From the NCBI GenBank assembly GCA_024402665.1, contig JAKSTI010000013.1:1-52415 (forward strand): a stretch of DNA of 52,415 nt, in the 5' to 3' direction. Shown here piece by piece: positions 25,527-33,824 of the stretch. This stretch comes from Treponema sp. (GTDB lineage: Bacteria; Spirochaetota; Spirochaetia; Treponematales; Treponemataceae). The position numbers and the translations under genes are program-made. The notes below the pieces were generated by a model that saw only the letters and a list, made by a program, of their open reading frames with translations, ran no database searches and was not told where the DNA came from. Each line of letters starts with the position of its first letter. Positions within the stretch are counted from its first letter, which is position 1.

Positions 25527-26783
25527 ATGACTGCGATTGATTCATTGAATAATTTACAGCAAACATCTTCATCCCTAGTAGATGCACCGATTCCTGTCGA
25601 TTTGGTGCACCCTCCAGTACAATTCCAAATGGGATATTTACTGGAACTAACATTTATTTATGTCTTGAAATTGCTTGGTGTTGAAGATGAAATGAAGCTT
25701 GCAGAAATCATGTCTCATTTACGAAAAGGGTCTCTATTTTATGATTTTACACATTTAGCACACAACTTGGCTAAAAGCAAAACAGATTTTGATTTTCTTA
25801 CTTCACCAGAAAACCTTCCTGCCTATAAAAAAATTGCAGAAGTTTCTAATGAATGTAATATTGAATTATTACCATATGTAAATGTTCTATGTAAAATTGC
25901 TGATAATAAACAATACGGATTATATACTGAAAACCAAGAAATATTATTCTTTCTTGATGAATATGGTCGCAATAAAGAAAGTGTTGATGCAAAAGAATTT
26001 TTACATCAATTTAAAAAAATACTAAAATATCAAACTCAGAAAATATTTGAACAATTTATTACCGATAATATTTTCCTAATTATCGAGCAAACGCTTAAAG
26101 ATTATGAAGACAAGATAGTAAATGATTCAATGTTAGCTTCATATGTTTATGGAATTCATTATTATCAAGGCTTAATTTCTAATGAAAACGAAAATGCTTT
26201 GATAGAACACATAAGATATTGTATATCATACCTCTCTACACAAAATATAATAAATTACAATCCCAATTCTCCCAAAATCTTTTTTCCAGAATTCCATACT
26301 CATCAGCAAGCAGTTGATTATTTTTTTGAGCACAATAATTTTGTCCTAACATCTTTGGATAGATTTATAGGTTTATTAAAAGATTATTGTCCAATAGATG
26401 TAGTTAGTGACTTCTGTTCATATTTGAGGAAAAACATTAATGCCATAAAACCAATAATTTTTGATGAAAAGAAAAATAGTTTTAATAAATATATAGCAGA
26501 GAAGATTCGTGAAAAAGCAAGTAAAGGAAATATAAAGCTTTATAAAGATATGTATGATTTATTACCATTAATATACCAATGTGAGCGTTCACCTACTTTC
26601 CTTGACCATGGAGGAGATCCACTTTTCATTTTTAATAAACCAAATGGTGACTTTCTATTTTATGCCTTAGAAAAAGGTAATGTATCATCAGCTGTTCCAG
26701 AAGCCCATATTATTGTTGAGGTTGAAATATTAGAAAAAAATAAAAGTGGTTATGCAACAAAATGGCGATGGAACGAAAAATAA
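25527..26783 (+). CDS. Unknown 418-residue protein, last gene of the Ter/Zor-like operon
   Basis: I do not recognise this protein. It is mostly helical and acidic, with no signal peptide and no membrane helix. A few aromatic-rich stretches stand out: QMGYLLELTFIYVLKLLGVE at about 34-53, ASYVYGIHYYQGLI near the middle, and a C-terminal beta-like part with PLFIFNKPNGDFLFYALEKG and ending in AHIIVEVEILEKNKSGY. No Walker, PD-(D/E)XK, HNH or protease motif is visible. It begins 12 bases after the ZorB-like gene on the same strand. By position it could be the effector or adaptor of the system. Confidence 0.7.
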   Translation: MTAIDSLNNLQQTSSSLVDAPIPVDLVHPPVQFQMGYLLELTFIYVLKLLGVEDEMKLAEIMSHLRKGSLFYDFTHLAHNLAKSKTDFDFLTSPENLPAYKKIAEVSNECNIELLPYVNVLCKIADNKQYGLYTENQEILFFLDEYGRNKESVDAKEFLHQFKKILKYQTQKIFEQFITDNIFLIIEQTLKDYEDKIVNDSMLASYVYGIHYYQGLISNENENALIEHIRYCISYLSTQNIINYNPNSPKIFFPEFHTHQQAVDYFFEHNNFVLTSLDRFIGLLKDYCPIDVVSDFCSYLRKNINAIKPIIFDEKKNSFNKYIAEKIREKASKGNIKLYKDMYDLLPLIYQCERSPTFLDHGGDPLFIFNKPNGDFLFYALEKGNVSSAVPEAHIIVEVEILEKNKSGYATKWRWNEK

Positions 26784-26850
26784 CAGATTTTATCACTATA
26801 TCATTCTTTGACACACTATTGCTGTATAATGAAAAGAAAGAGGTCTATCT

Positions 26851-27531
26851 ATGTTATACGAAGAATCTGTAAATTTGATGAGCAAAGATGAATACTTAAA
26901 ATCTGAAGGTGTTGAAAAACTTGGAACATATAACAATCTTTCGGTCTACAAATATTCAGAAGATTCCTGCGAAGGAACTCGTACTATGTATTATTACGAT
27001 AAAGGTGAAAAACTAGAAATGGTGCCTGGTGGAGAATTCTTCAAGATTATGAAAACTCTTGAACCTCATATGTACAACTGGCAATTCCCTGAAGGAGAAA
27101 AACATAATCAGGAAATCTATGATTTGAAAATGAAAGCCTTTGGGGGAGATCCAGAAGCCCAGGAACAACTTGGATTAATGTTGAACAATGGAATCGGGGG
27201 AGTTCCACAGGATCAGGTTATTGGTCCTATGTGGATTGAAAAAGCTGCACAACAAGGCTTAGATTCATCTCAATATTATATGGGATTTTTAAACTACTAT
27301 GCTTATCAGGATTTTGAAAAAGCTGCTTATTGGTTCAAACTTTCACTTGAACAAGGATATGCATTAGCAGCTTTTGAACTTGGGAAAATGCATATTGAGG
27401 GTAAAGGTGTTGAACGAAATACTCTTTATGGAATTCATTTAGTTCAAGCTGCAGCCCGTGCAGGTATTGAAGAGGCTGTGGATTTTTTCAAAGAGTTTAC
27501 CAGATTTGATGATATTGACGCTCTACCATAG
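26851..27531 (+). CDS. Sel1-repeat protein
   Basis: A 226-residue protein. The first 95 residues hold no signature (TYNNLSVYKYSEDS, GGEFFKIMKTLEPHMYNW). Residues about 95-215 carry Sel1 repeats such as DPEAQEQLGLMLNNGIGGVP, AQQGLDSSQYYMGFLNYY and GYALAAFELGKMHIEGKG. It has its own AGAGG ribosome-binding site and a TATAAT box at 26825-26830, so it is transcribed apart from the operon before it. It is the second Sel1 protein of the island. Confidence 0.8.
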   Translation: MLYEESVNLMSKDEYLKSEGVEKLGTYNNLSVYKYSEDSCEGTRTMYYYDKGEKLEMVPGGEFFKIMKTLEPHMYNWQFPEGEKHNQEIYDLKMKAFGGDPEAQEQLGLMLNNGIGGVPQDQVIGPMWIEKAAQQGLDSSQYYMGFLNYYAYQDFEKAAYWFKLSLEQGYALAAFELGKMHIEGKGVERNTLYGIHLVQAAARAGIEEAVDFFKEFTRFDDIDALP

Positions 27532-27587
27532 TGTTTCTGCTATATAAAAATGTATAGTTTATGATATAATAAGAAAGGTGAATATAA

Positions 27588-28478
27588 ATGTGTGCTAAGC
27601 CATTCATAAAATGGGTAGGAGGAAAAACACAACTTCTGCCAGAAATTAGACAAAAATATCCTAAAAGTATTACGCGTTATTGTGAACCATTTGTTGGAGG
27701 TGGAGCTGTACTGTTTGATGTTTTACAGTTATTTCATCCCGCTGAAGTTCTGATTAATGATATAAATCCTGAACTTATTAATCTTTATTCACAAATAAAA
27801 AATAAATGTGAAGAACTTATTCATTTATTATTAGACTTACAGACTGAATATCAAAACACACCTATTGAAGAAAGAAAGAATCTCTATTTGTGTAAACGTG
27901 ATACTTATAATCATTTTATATTAGAAGTGAATCATAAAAATGACTTGGAAAAGGCAGCTTTATTCATTTACCTGAATAAAACATGTTTTAATGGACTCTA
28001 CAGAGTAAATGCCAAAGGGCTTTTTAATGTTCCTTTTAATAACGCTGTAAATCCACCAATATGTGATGCTGATAATTTACGAGAATGCAGTTCTCTTTTA
28101 CAAAGCGTTGAAATGCATATTGGAGATTATTCATATTGTAGCAATTTTATCGACAAAAATACTTTTGTATATTTAGACCCTCCATATCGTCCACTTACAG
28201 AGTCAGCTTCATTTACTTCCTATAATGAAAATGGCTTTAATGATAACAAACAGGTTGAATTAGGTAACTTTATCCTTGAAATGGCTAATCGGGGAGCTAA
28301 AATACTTGCAAGTAATTCAGACCCAAAAAATACAAATATTGATGACAATTTCTTTGATGATTTATATTCAAACTTCAATATAGAAAGAATTCACGCTACC
28401 CGAATGATAAACAGTAATGCTAAAAAACGTGGTCCAATTAATGAATTGTTAATAAGTAATATAGCTTCAATATTTTAG
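27588..28478 (+). CDS. dpnM: DpnM-type adenine-N6 DNA methyltransferase (GATC)
   Basis: This enzyme methylates the adenine of GATC in duplex DNA and protects the host from the DpnII nuclease. The 296-residue product has the alpha-class order: the SAM motif FIKWVGGKTQLL (about 6-17), YCEPFVGGGAVLFD, INDINPELI, and then the catalytic DPPY in VYLDPPYRPL. The end NAKKRGPINELLI is typical of DpnM/Dam. It opens a cassette with DpnII, AIPR, HNH and DpnA genes. Assignment of the site rests on the neighbours. Confidence 0.9.
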   Translation: MCAKPFIKWVGGKTQLLPEIRQKYPKSITRYCEPFVGGGAVLFDVLQLFHPAEVLINDINPELINLYSQIKNKCEELIHLLLDLQTEYQNTPIEERKNLYLCKRDTYNHFILEVNHKNDLEKAALFIYLNKTCFNGLYRVNAKGLFNVPFNNAVNPPICDADNLRECSSLLQSVEMHIGDYSYCSNFIDKNTFVYLDPPYRPLTESASFTSYNENGFNDNKQVELGNFILEMANRGAKILASNSDPKNTNIDDNFFDDLYSNFNIERIHATRMINSNAKKRGPINELLISNIASIF

Positions 28479-28487
28479 GAGATTATT

Positions 28488-29351
28488 ATGAGTGATAGAA
28501 ATTTCCATATTTGGTTATCAAATTTTAGATATAGTATATCGGATTACAATTATTATATTGATTTTGATAAAGTCTACAAAAATGTAGATTCTATAAAAAT
28601 TGAATTGAATATCTTGAATTCGTTGATAGGCTCAAAAAATATTGAGTCAGATTTTGAATCTCTTGTTAACAAATATCCAGAGACATTAAAATGTATTCCG
28701 ATTTTATTGGCTGTAAGGGATTATGAAATTTTTGCCGGTGAAAATGGAAATGTAAAACTTTATAGTTTTAATAAACAAATAAACACTATTGAAGATTATA
28801 AAATCTTCATGAAAAAAACTGGTTTATTTGACCTCCTTTCAAATCATATTATTAATAACTTATATGATTATGTAACAGGAGTTGAAACGGGATTAGATTC
28901 TAATGGTCGAAAAAATCGTGGTGGCCATCAAATGGAAGACCTTGTTGAAAGCTTTATTCAGAAAGCCGGATTTGTTGCAGGAAAATCATATTTTAAGGAA
29001 ATGTATATTTCTGAAGTTTCTAGAAAATGGAATATTGATTTATCTACAGTATCGAATCAAGGTAAAGCAGAAAAGCGATGGGATTTTGTTGTAAAGACAG
29101 ACTCTTGTGCTTATTTAATCGAAACAAACTTCTATGGTAGCGGTGGTTCAAAATTAAATGAAACAGCTAGAAGTTATAAAACTATTGCGACAGAAATGAA
29201 AAATGTAAAAGGTGCAAAGTTTGTTTGGTTTACAGATGGTGCTGGATGGAAATCTGCAGCAAGAAATCTAGAAGAAACTTTTGATATTCTTGATGATGTA
29301 TACAGTATTAACGATATGCAGAATGGGATTATGAAGGAAATATTTAGATAG
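28488..29351 (+). CDS. DpnII-family type II restriction endonuclease
   Basis: The nuclease cuts unmethylated GATC. The 287-residue protein has the DpnII features: GGHQMEDLVESFIQKAG (first glutamate), KRWDFVV (aspartate), LIETNFYGSGGSKLNETARSY, and FVWFTDGAGW. The D/E-x-N pattern is a variant PD-(D/E)XK site usual in this family. It lies nine bases after the DpnM gene with a good AGGAG site. It is intact as far as can be read. Confidence 0.88.
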   Translation: MSDRNFHIWLSNFRYSISDYNYYIDFDKVYKNVDSIKIELNILNSLIGSKNIESDFESLVNKYPETLKCIPILLAVRDYEIFAGENGNVKLYSFNKQINTIEDYKIFMKKTGLFDLLSNHIINNLYDYVTGVETGLDSNGRKNRGGHQMEDLVESFIQKAGFVAGKSYFKEMYISEVSRKWNIDLSTVSNQGKAEKRWDFVVKTDSCAYLIETNFYGSGGSKLNETARSYKTIATEMKNVKGAKFVWFTDGAGWKSAARNLEETFDILDDVYSINDMQNGIMKEIFR

Positions 29352-29360
29352 GAGAAAATT

Positions 29361-30545
29361 ATGCCTACACCAAGTACTATTACCCCAACTATAGTTACAA
29401 TTAAATATGAAAAATATACAGAAATAAACATTTTTGATTGTACAGAATATACGTTTTATGTAAATGGGCAAGAATATAAAGAATTACCTTTGGATGCAAA
29501 TGTTCGAGAGCCAAATGTAAATAAATCTAAACCTTATAAAGCAATGCTAGACACACTAAGTGATAAACCTCAAGATTTTTTTGAAAATAATTTAGGAATT
29601 TCAGTTATTGCTTCAAATGTAAAAGTTTATACTTCAACAAATAAAGCAGAACTAACTTTTCAATCGGGAACAGGAATTTTAAATGGAGGCCATTCTCAAA
29701 GAGCAGTTTTAGACAGTCAGAGTGATCCTGATATTTCTAAAGCTATTATTAAGATTGTTGTAAGAAAGAAAAATTATTCTTTAGAAAGAATTGCTGATAT
29801 AGCAGCTTGTCAAAATAGTTCTACTGCAGTAAAGGAATATTCATTAGCTGAAAAGAAAGGTTTGTTCACTGTAATAAAAAAGAGCATAGATCCTAATAAG
29901 GAAAAACACATATATTGGTGGGAAGGAAGAGAAGTTCCTAATAACAAAGGAATGGATCCCCAAGACCTTATAGCATTAATTAATGTATTTAATATTGAAC
30001 TATATAGAAGTAGATATAATACAGCTGGAAAAGCACAGCCTACAGGAAGTGCTAATGGAAAAAGTAGTGTATTTCATAAATGGGAAAATAATACAGGTTC
30101 CTTTGAAAAAATATATCCACTTATTAACGATATGATTGAACTTTCTGAATATATAAAAATACATTTTGCAGATAAAACAGGCATCTCGAAATTAAATGTT
30201 ATTCAAGAAAGTAAAAATAAAAGGAATATACCTCTTATTTTTTCCGGTCAAATACCAGCTTTTGAATTACCAAGCCAATTTTTATACCCAATAATTTCTG
30301 CATTTAGAGCAAATGTATACTATGATGAAGCTTCTAAAAAAATTGGTTGGTTCAATAACAACTTTAGTTTATTTGATGATCATAAAAAAAATCTATGTGA
30401 TAAATTAATTTCATTTTATACACAATCTTATGGAAATAATATTAATAAGGCTGGTAAAGACCCTAATTTGTATGAAGCATTATACAATGAGCTAAATTAT
30501 TACATCACCACTAGTGGTACTCCAGAAAAAATATATGACATCTAA
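29361..30545 (+). CDS. AIPR-family abortive infection / phage resistance protein
   Basis: A 394-residue protein of the AIPR family, whose members are linked to abortive infection. Family features include FFENNLGISVIASNV, LTFQSGTGILNGGHSQRAV and IKIVVRKK with AACQNSSTAVKEYSL. Its biochemical role is not known. It sits between the DpnII and DpnA genes, nine bases after DpnII and overlapping the HNH gene by 11 bases, so it is made with the restriction system. In the classic DpnII cassette this place is empty. Confidence 0.8.
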   Translation: MPTPSTITPTIVTIKYEKYTEINIFDCTEYTFYVNGQEYKELPLDANVREPNVNKSKPYKAMLDTLSDKPQDFFENNLGISVIASNVKVYTSTNKAELTFQSGTGILNGGHSQRAVLDSQSDPDISKAIIKIVVRKKNYSLERIADIAACQNSSTAVKEYSLAEKKGLFTVIKKSIDPNKEKHIYWWEGREVPNNKGMDPQDLIALINVFNIELYRSRYNTAGKAQPTGSANGKSSVFHKWENNTGSFEKIYPLINDMIELSEYIKIHFADKTGISKLNVIQESKNKRNIPLIFSGQIPAFELPSQFLYPIISAFRANVYYDEASKKIGWFNNNFSLFDDHKKNLCDKLISFYTQSYGNNINKAGKDPNLYEALYNELNYYITTSGTPEKIYDI

Positions 30546-30903
30546 TCGAAATGAAATAGAAAGTAAAGCAGCCCTCAAAAAGTGTAATTATACATGTGTT
30601 ATTTGTGGTTGGCATGTTAGTGATGAACAGAATCATTTTATTATTGAAGGAGCTCATTTAAAAGCATTCAGTGATGATCCGTTGAAGGATAGACGCGATA
30701 ATATAATTGCACTCTGTCCGAATCATCACGCTATGTTTGACAGATATTTATTTTATATTGATTCAAAATCATATAATGTAATTTTTAAAGATACTTCAAA
30801 CAGTTTTCACAACAAATGTATTAAGGAAAAAATATCCTATGTAAAACAAGAATATCTTGCATTTAAGCAATATCAATATAATCAATATTGGGCAGGTAAA
30901 TAA
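30535..30903 (+). CDS. HNH endonuclease
   Basis: The HNH domain is complete: CVICGW with a first zinc cysteine pair, EGAHLKAFSDD with the catalytic histidine, DNIIALCPNHHAMFDRY with the second zinc pair and the last histidine. The product has 122 residues if it starts at ATG 30535; a GTG at 30514 is also in frame. It overlaps the AIPR gene and the DpnA gene. It may cut phage DNA or help the GATC system; stand-alone function cannot be read. Confidence 0.8.
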   Translation: MTSNRNEIESKAALKKCNYTCVICGWHVSDEQNHFIIEGAHLKAFSDDPLKDRRDNIIALCPNHHAMFDRYLFYIDSKSYNVIFKDTSNSFHNKCIKEKISYVKQEYLAFKQYQYNQYWAGK

Positions 30904-31756
30904 AATATCTAAAAATCCTTGGTATTTATCTAATAATTCAGATTTTTCTCTATATAAAGGAAATTGTTTAGCTATACTTTCTGAAATCAACGAGAAATGT
31001 GATATGATTTTTGCAGATCCTCCATATTTTCTATCAAATGGAGGTATAACAGTTCAAAGTGGAAAACAAGTTTCTGTAAATAAAGGCGAATGGGATAAAT
31101 CGCAAGGTTTTGACAAAGATAACGAATTCAATAGACAATGGCTATCTCTTTGCCGTGATAAATTAAAAGCAGAGGGAACAATTTGGATTTCTGGGACTTA
31201 TCATAACATATTTTCAGTAGCACAGATGCTGAATGAATTGAACTTTAGAATTTTAAATGTAATAACTTGGGCTAAAACTAATCCCCCTCCAAATCTTTCT
31301 TGCAAATTTTTTACACATTCAACTGAATTTATCATTTGGGCAAGAAAAGAGAAAAAAGTATCTCATTATTTCAATTATGAATTAATGAAATTAATCAATG
31401 GTGGAACCCAAATGAAAGATGTCTGGAATCTGCCAGCTATCGCAAAATGGGAAAAATCATGTGGAAAGCATCCAACTCAAAAACCATTACCTTTATTAGG
31501 ACGTATCATTCTGGCATCAACAAAACCTGATGCATTAATTTTAGATCCTTTCTCAGGTTCCTCTACAACAGGAATTGCAGCAAACATATTCAAAAGAAAC
31601 TTCATAGGCATCGAACAAGAAGAATCTTTTCTTGAATTATCAAAAGCTAGACGAATGGAACTAGAAGATATGACTATAAAAAGAACTTATGCAAAAAAAA
31701 TTCTTAAATATTCACATATACCTGATATAGATTCTATTATAGATGTTATATATTAA
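30857..31756 (+). CDS. dpnA: DpnA-type adenine-N6 DNA methyltransferase
   Basis: DpnA methylates GATC in single-stranded DNA as well and protects incoming DNA in the DpnII system. The 299-residue frame has the beta-class order: ADPPYFLS first, then WAKTNPPPN, HPTQKP and the SAM motif LDPFSGSSTTGIA. The start is uncertain. ATG 30857 lies 47 bases inside the HNH gene and has no clear ribosome-binding site. The conserved part begins only at about residue 19 (NPWYLSNNSDFSLYKG). The next small gene overlaps its stop (TAATG). Confidence 0.88.
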   Translation: MHLSNINIINIGQVNKISKNPWYLSNNSDFSLYKGNCLAILSEINEKCDMIFADPPYFLSNGGITVQSGKQVSVNKGEWDKSQGFDKDNEFNRQWLSLCRDKLKAEGTIWISGTYHNIFSVAQMLNELNFRILNVITWAKTNPPPNLSCKFFTHSTEFIIWARKEKKVSHYFNYELMKLINGGTQMKDVWNLPAIAKWEKSCGKHPTQKPLPLLGRIILASTKPDALILDPFSGSSTTGIAANIFKRNFIGIEQEESFLELSKARRMELEDMTIKRTYAKKILKYSHIPDIDSIIDVIY

Positions 31757-32034
31757 TGAAGGAAAAAATGATTAACATAGACGAATTAAATAAAACTTGG
31801 TCCACCATTATCAAAAATCAAGACCGTAATAATGACAACCAGACCATTAACTTCATTACAGCTATTCAACACGGAAAAGCAATCGTAAGTGAAGTTACTC
31901 CGTCAGAATTACTTCAAATGGATATTGAAGATGTAAAGAAAATATCAATAATTAATGAACTTTTTGATATGATTTCTGACGCACAGGAAAAGTCATTCGG
32001 TGATATTGTAAAGAAGGCTCTTAAAAAAGATTAA
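31756..32034 (+). CDS. Hypothetical small protein at the end of the DpnII cassette
   Basis: A 92-residue soluble, helical protein with the segment FITAIQHGKAIVSEVTPSEL and a lysine-rich end (VKKALKKD). I do not recognise it. ATG 31756 overlaps the DpnA stop; ATG 31768 has AAGGAA four bases in front and may be the true start. It is the last gene before the tRNA remnant that marks the island edge. Confidence 0.55.
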   Translation: MKEKMINIDELNKTWSTIIKNQDRNNDNQTINFITAIQHGKAIVSEVTPSELLQMDIEDVKKISIINELFDMISDAQEKSFGDIVKKALKKD

Positions 32035-32065
32035 TTTCTTCTATTATACAAATGTGTTTCTGTTA

Positions 32066-32097
32066 GTCGGGAAAAACCCCGAGTCCTGCCCCCCGCT
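32066..32097 (+). other. Broken tRNA-fMet remnant, probable right attachment site
   Basis: CGAGTCCTGCCCCCCGCT (32080-32097) repeats the 3' end of the tRNA-fMet gene (14916-14932) with one extra C. Just before it, GTCGGG (32066-32071) and a spoiled AAAAACCC match the anticodon arm. The D arm and acceptor 5' half are missing. It fits an attR or a tRNA pseudogene left by integration. Confidence 0.65.
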
Positions 32098-32160
32098 CTA
32101 ATTTACATTTCCTTAACACATTCTTCCCAATAACTTAACACAACTCCTATTACCTCTACT

Positions 32161-32601
32161 TTGACAGCATGTACAGGAAACAAATTCAACAGCAGAAAAA
32201 TTGATGGAGCTGATGCTACAGTTGCTAATATCAATAATGGTTCTTACAAAATCAGCCGTCCTTTTAATATTGCTGGAAACAAATATATTACCCTTCGACA
32301 GAGCTCAGGAACCGATTCTAGGGAAACTTATACAACAACTAAGGCTGAAGGAAAAGTTGTAGTTGCAGGATCTTCATCAGTTTCTCCTGTAATGGAAAAG
32401 CTTATTGAGGCATATAAATCTGTAAATCCAAATGCAAAAATTGAACTCCAGACTTCTGACAGTACAACAGGTGTTACAAATGCTATAAACGGAATTGCTG
32501 TAATTGTAAACAAAGAAAACCCTGCTAATGATCTTACAAAAGCTCAGGTAGAACAGATATTCACTGGAAAAGTTTCTAAGTGGAGTGATGTAAAGATGTA
32601 A
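32161..32601 (+). pseudogene. pstS: Scrambled pstS (phosphate-binding protein) remnant
   Basis: The open frame of 146 codons is a mosaic of PstS pieces in the wrong order. It starts with a lipobox-like TACTGNKFNS, then shows the C-terminal PstS segment NINNGSYKISRPFNIA. The N-terminal substrate strand KVVVAGSSSVSPVMEKLIEA and TSDSTTGVTNAINGI follow, and then the middle part VIVNKENPANDLTKAQVEQI-FTGKVSKWSDV. The frame is kept across the joins, but the domain is far too short and shuffled to bind phosphate. PstC, PstA and PstB are absent. The next bases belong to a phoU fragment. Confidence 0.75.
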
Positions 32602-32792
32602 TTGATGGTCTTTATCACACTATCAAAGCTGACCTGGTTCGGAAGATTCGTGAGACTTCCGAGGGTGAAACAATTCTGGATTATCTGTTGATTGCAAAAT
32701 ACATTGAACGAATCGGCGACCATGCTACAAATATTGCCGAATGGGTAATTTTTGCGCTCACTGGGGAACGGCCACATTTTAAAAATCATTAA
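32601..32792 (+). pseudogene. phoU: phoU C-terminal fragment
   Basis: Read from 32601 to the TAA at 32790-32792, the sequence gives 63 residues of a PhoU end: IDGLYHTIKADLVRKI, ETILDYLLIAKYIERIGDHA and TNIAEWVIFALTGERP. PhoU is normally about 220 residues. The fragment has no start and abuts the pstS remnant, as if everything from pstS to the middle of phoU had been deleted. Confidence 0.8.
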
Positions 32793-32815
32793 CACCCAAA
32801 TCTCACAACCCGTAA

Positions 32816-32821
32816 TATAAT
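32816..32821 (+). promoter_or_regulatory. -10 box placed for a leaderless HD-protein transcript
   Basis: TATAAT ends six bases before the ATG at 32828. The gap TAATTT has no Shine-Dalgarno sequence. No good -35 is seen. Confidence 0.4.
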
Positions 32822-32827
32822 TAATTT

Positions 32828-33664
32828 ATGAAAAGTCCAAAAGAAATCAGCGTTGACCAGAAATTAGTCGCACTTACAACTGAAATTATTGAATTAACTG
32901 AAGACAAAGATCAGCTTCCTCTTCTTGTGGTAAAAGAACTTATTGAAGATGCTGAAGTTGAAGCAGTTCAGAATTATGCAAACAATGTTTCTATTGTTCG
33001 GCTTGGGTACAACGACCACGGCCCTGTTCACATGAGAACTGTCTGCCGCAATGCGCTTAAAATGCTGAAGATTTTGCATCAAGCGGGAATAAAAACTTGT
33101 CTGGAAACTGAACAGGCAGGCTCTTTTTCTGACAGTGTTACAGCGGTAATTCTTGCGGGCTTTTTCTACGATTTTGGAATGACAATCGGTCGGCAGGATC
33201 ATGAACTTTATTCTGGCATTCTTGCTCAGCCTATTATTGACCGTGTGCTTACAAAGTTTCTGCCAGAAAAATCTGATTTGAACCGCCGGGTTGTAATCCG
33301 TTCTATGGCCATGGAAGGAATTCTTGGACACATGGGAATTCGTCGTATTCATTCAATTGAAGCAGGCCTTATTCTGATTGCTGACGGCTGTGATATGACA
33401 AAAGGTCGTGCCCGCATTCCAATGGAATTGAACACAAAGCCAAGTGTGGGCGACATCCACAAATATTCTGCCAATTCTATCGAAAGCGTAAAGATTCATC
33501 AGGGGAGCGAAAAGCCAATTCAGATAGAAGTTTTTATGAGCAGCGACGTTGGTTTTTTCCAGATTGAAGAAGTGCTCATTCCAAAAATCAATTCTTCGCC
33601 AGCAAAAGGTTTTGTAGAGCTTTTCGCCGGACTTGAGGGAAAAGAATTGAAAAAGTATTTGTAG
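32828..33664 (+). CDS. HD-domain phosphohydrolase
   Basis: A 278-residue metal-dependent hydrolase. Seen are RLGYNDHGPVHMRTVCRNAL (first histidines, about 59-78), AGFFYDFGMTIGRQDHELYS with the HD-type metal ligands (here D-x-G and H), and IEAGLILIADGCDMTKGRAR near 175-195. The substrate is unknown; relatives act on nucleotides. It is intact although both neighbours are pseudogenes. It has no ribosome-binding site. Confidence 0.75.
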   Translation: MKSPKEISVDQKLVALTTEIIELTEDKDQLPLLVVKELIEDAEVEAVQNYANNVSIVRLGYNDHGPVHMRTVCRNALKMLKILHQAGIKTCLETEQAGSFSDSVTAVILAGFFYDFGMTIGRQDHELYSGILAQPIIDRVLTKFLPEKSDLNRRVVIRSMAMEGILGHMGIRRIHSIEAGLILIADGCDMTKGRARIPMELNTKPSVGDIHKYSANSIESVKIHQGSEKPIQIEVFMSSDVGFFQIEEVLIPKINSSPAKGFVELFAGLEGKELKKYL

Positions 33665-33767
33665 AAATCTTTTTACATAAAATTACTTTCACCGTATCGC
33701 AAGAAAAAAACATTTCAACAATGACGGTTTCCGTGGGAATGGCGTTAATTTTTGAACATCAGGACAA

Positions 33768-33821
33768 TCTGTTCCAGTTGTTTTTGCCAAAGCGACATTG
33801 AACCAACTGGAACAGACTTTT
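33768..33821 (+). terminator. Inverted repeat, probable terminator after the HD gene
   Basis: A perfect 13-base inverted repeat TCTGTTCCAGTTG (33768-33780) and its complement (33804-33816) with a 23-base loop is followed by CTTTTTG. It lies between the ends of two convergent genes. The reverse direction lacks a T run. Confidence 0.55.
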
Positions 33822-33824
33822 TGA

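Noticed and set aside
14970..32060. Search for an integrase, transposase or CRISPR array in the island
   Set aside because: I found no tyrosine or serine recombinase motif, no insertion-sequence ends and no regular spacer-repeat pattern.
33731..33808. Short open frame VSVGMALIFEHQDNLFQLFL between the HD gene and the lipoprotein
   Set aside because: It overlaps the terminator hairpin, has no start signal and matches no family that I recognise.
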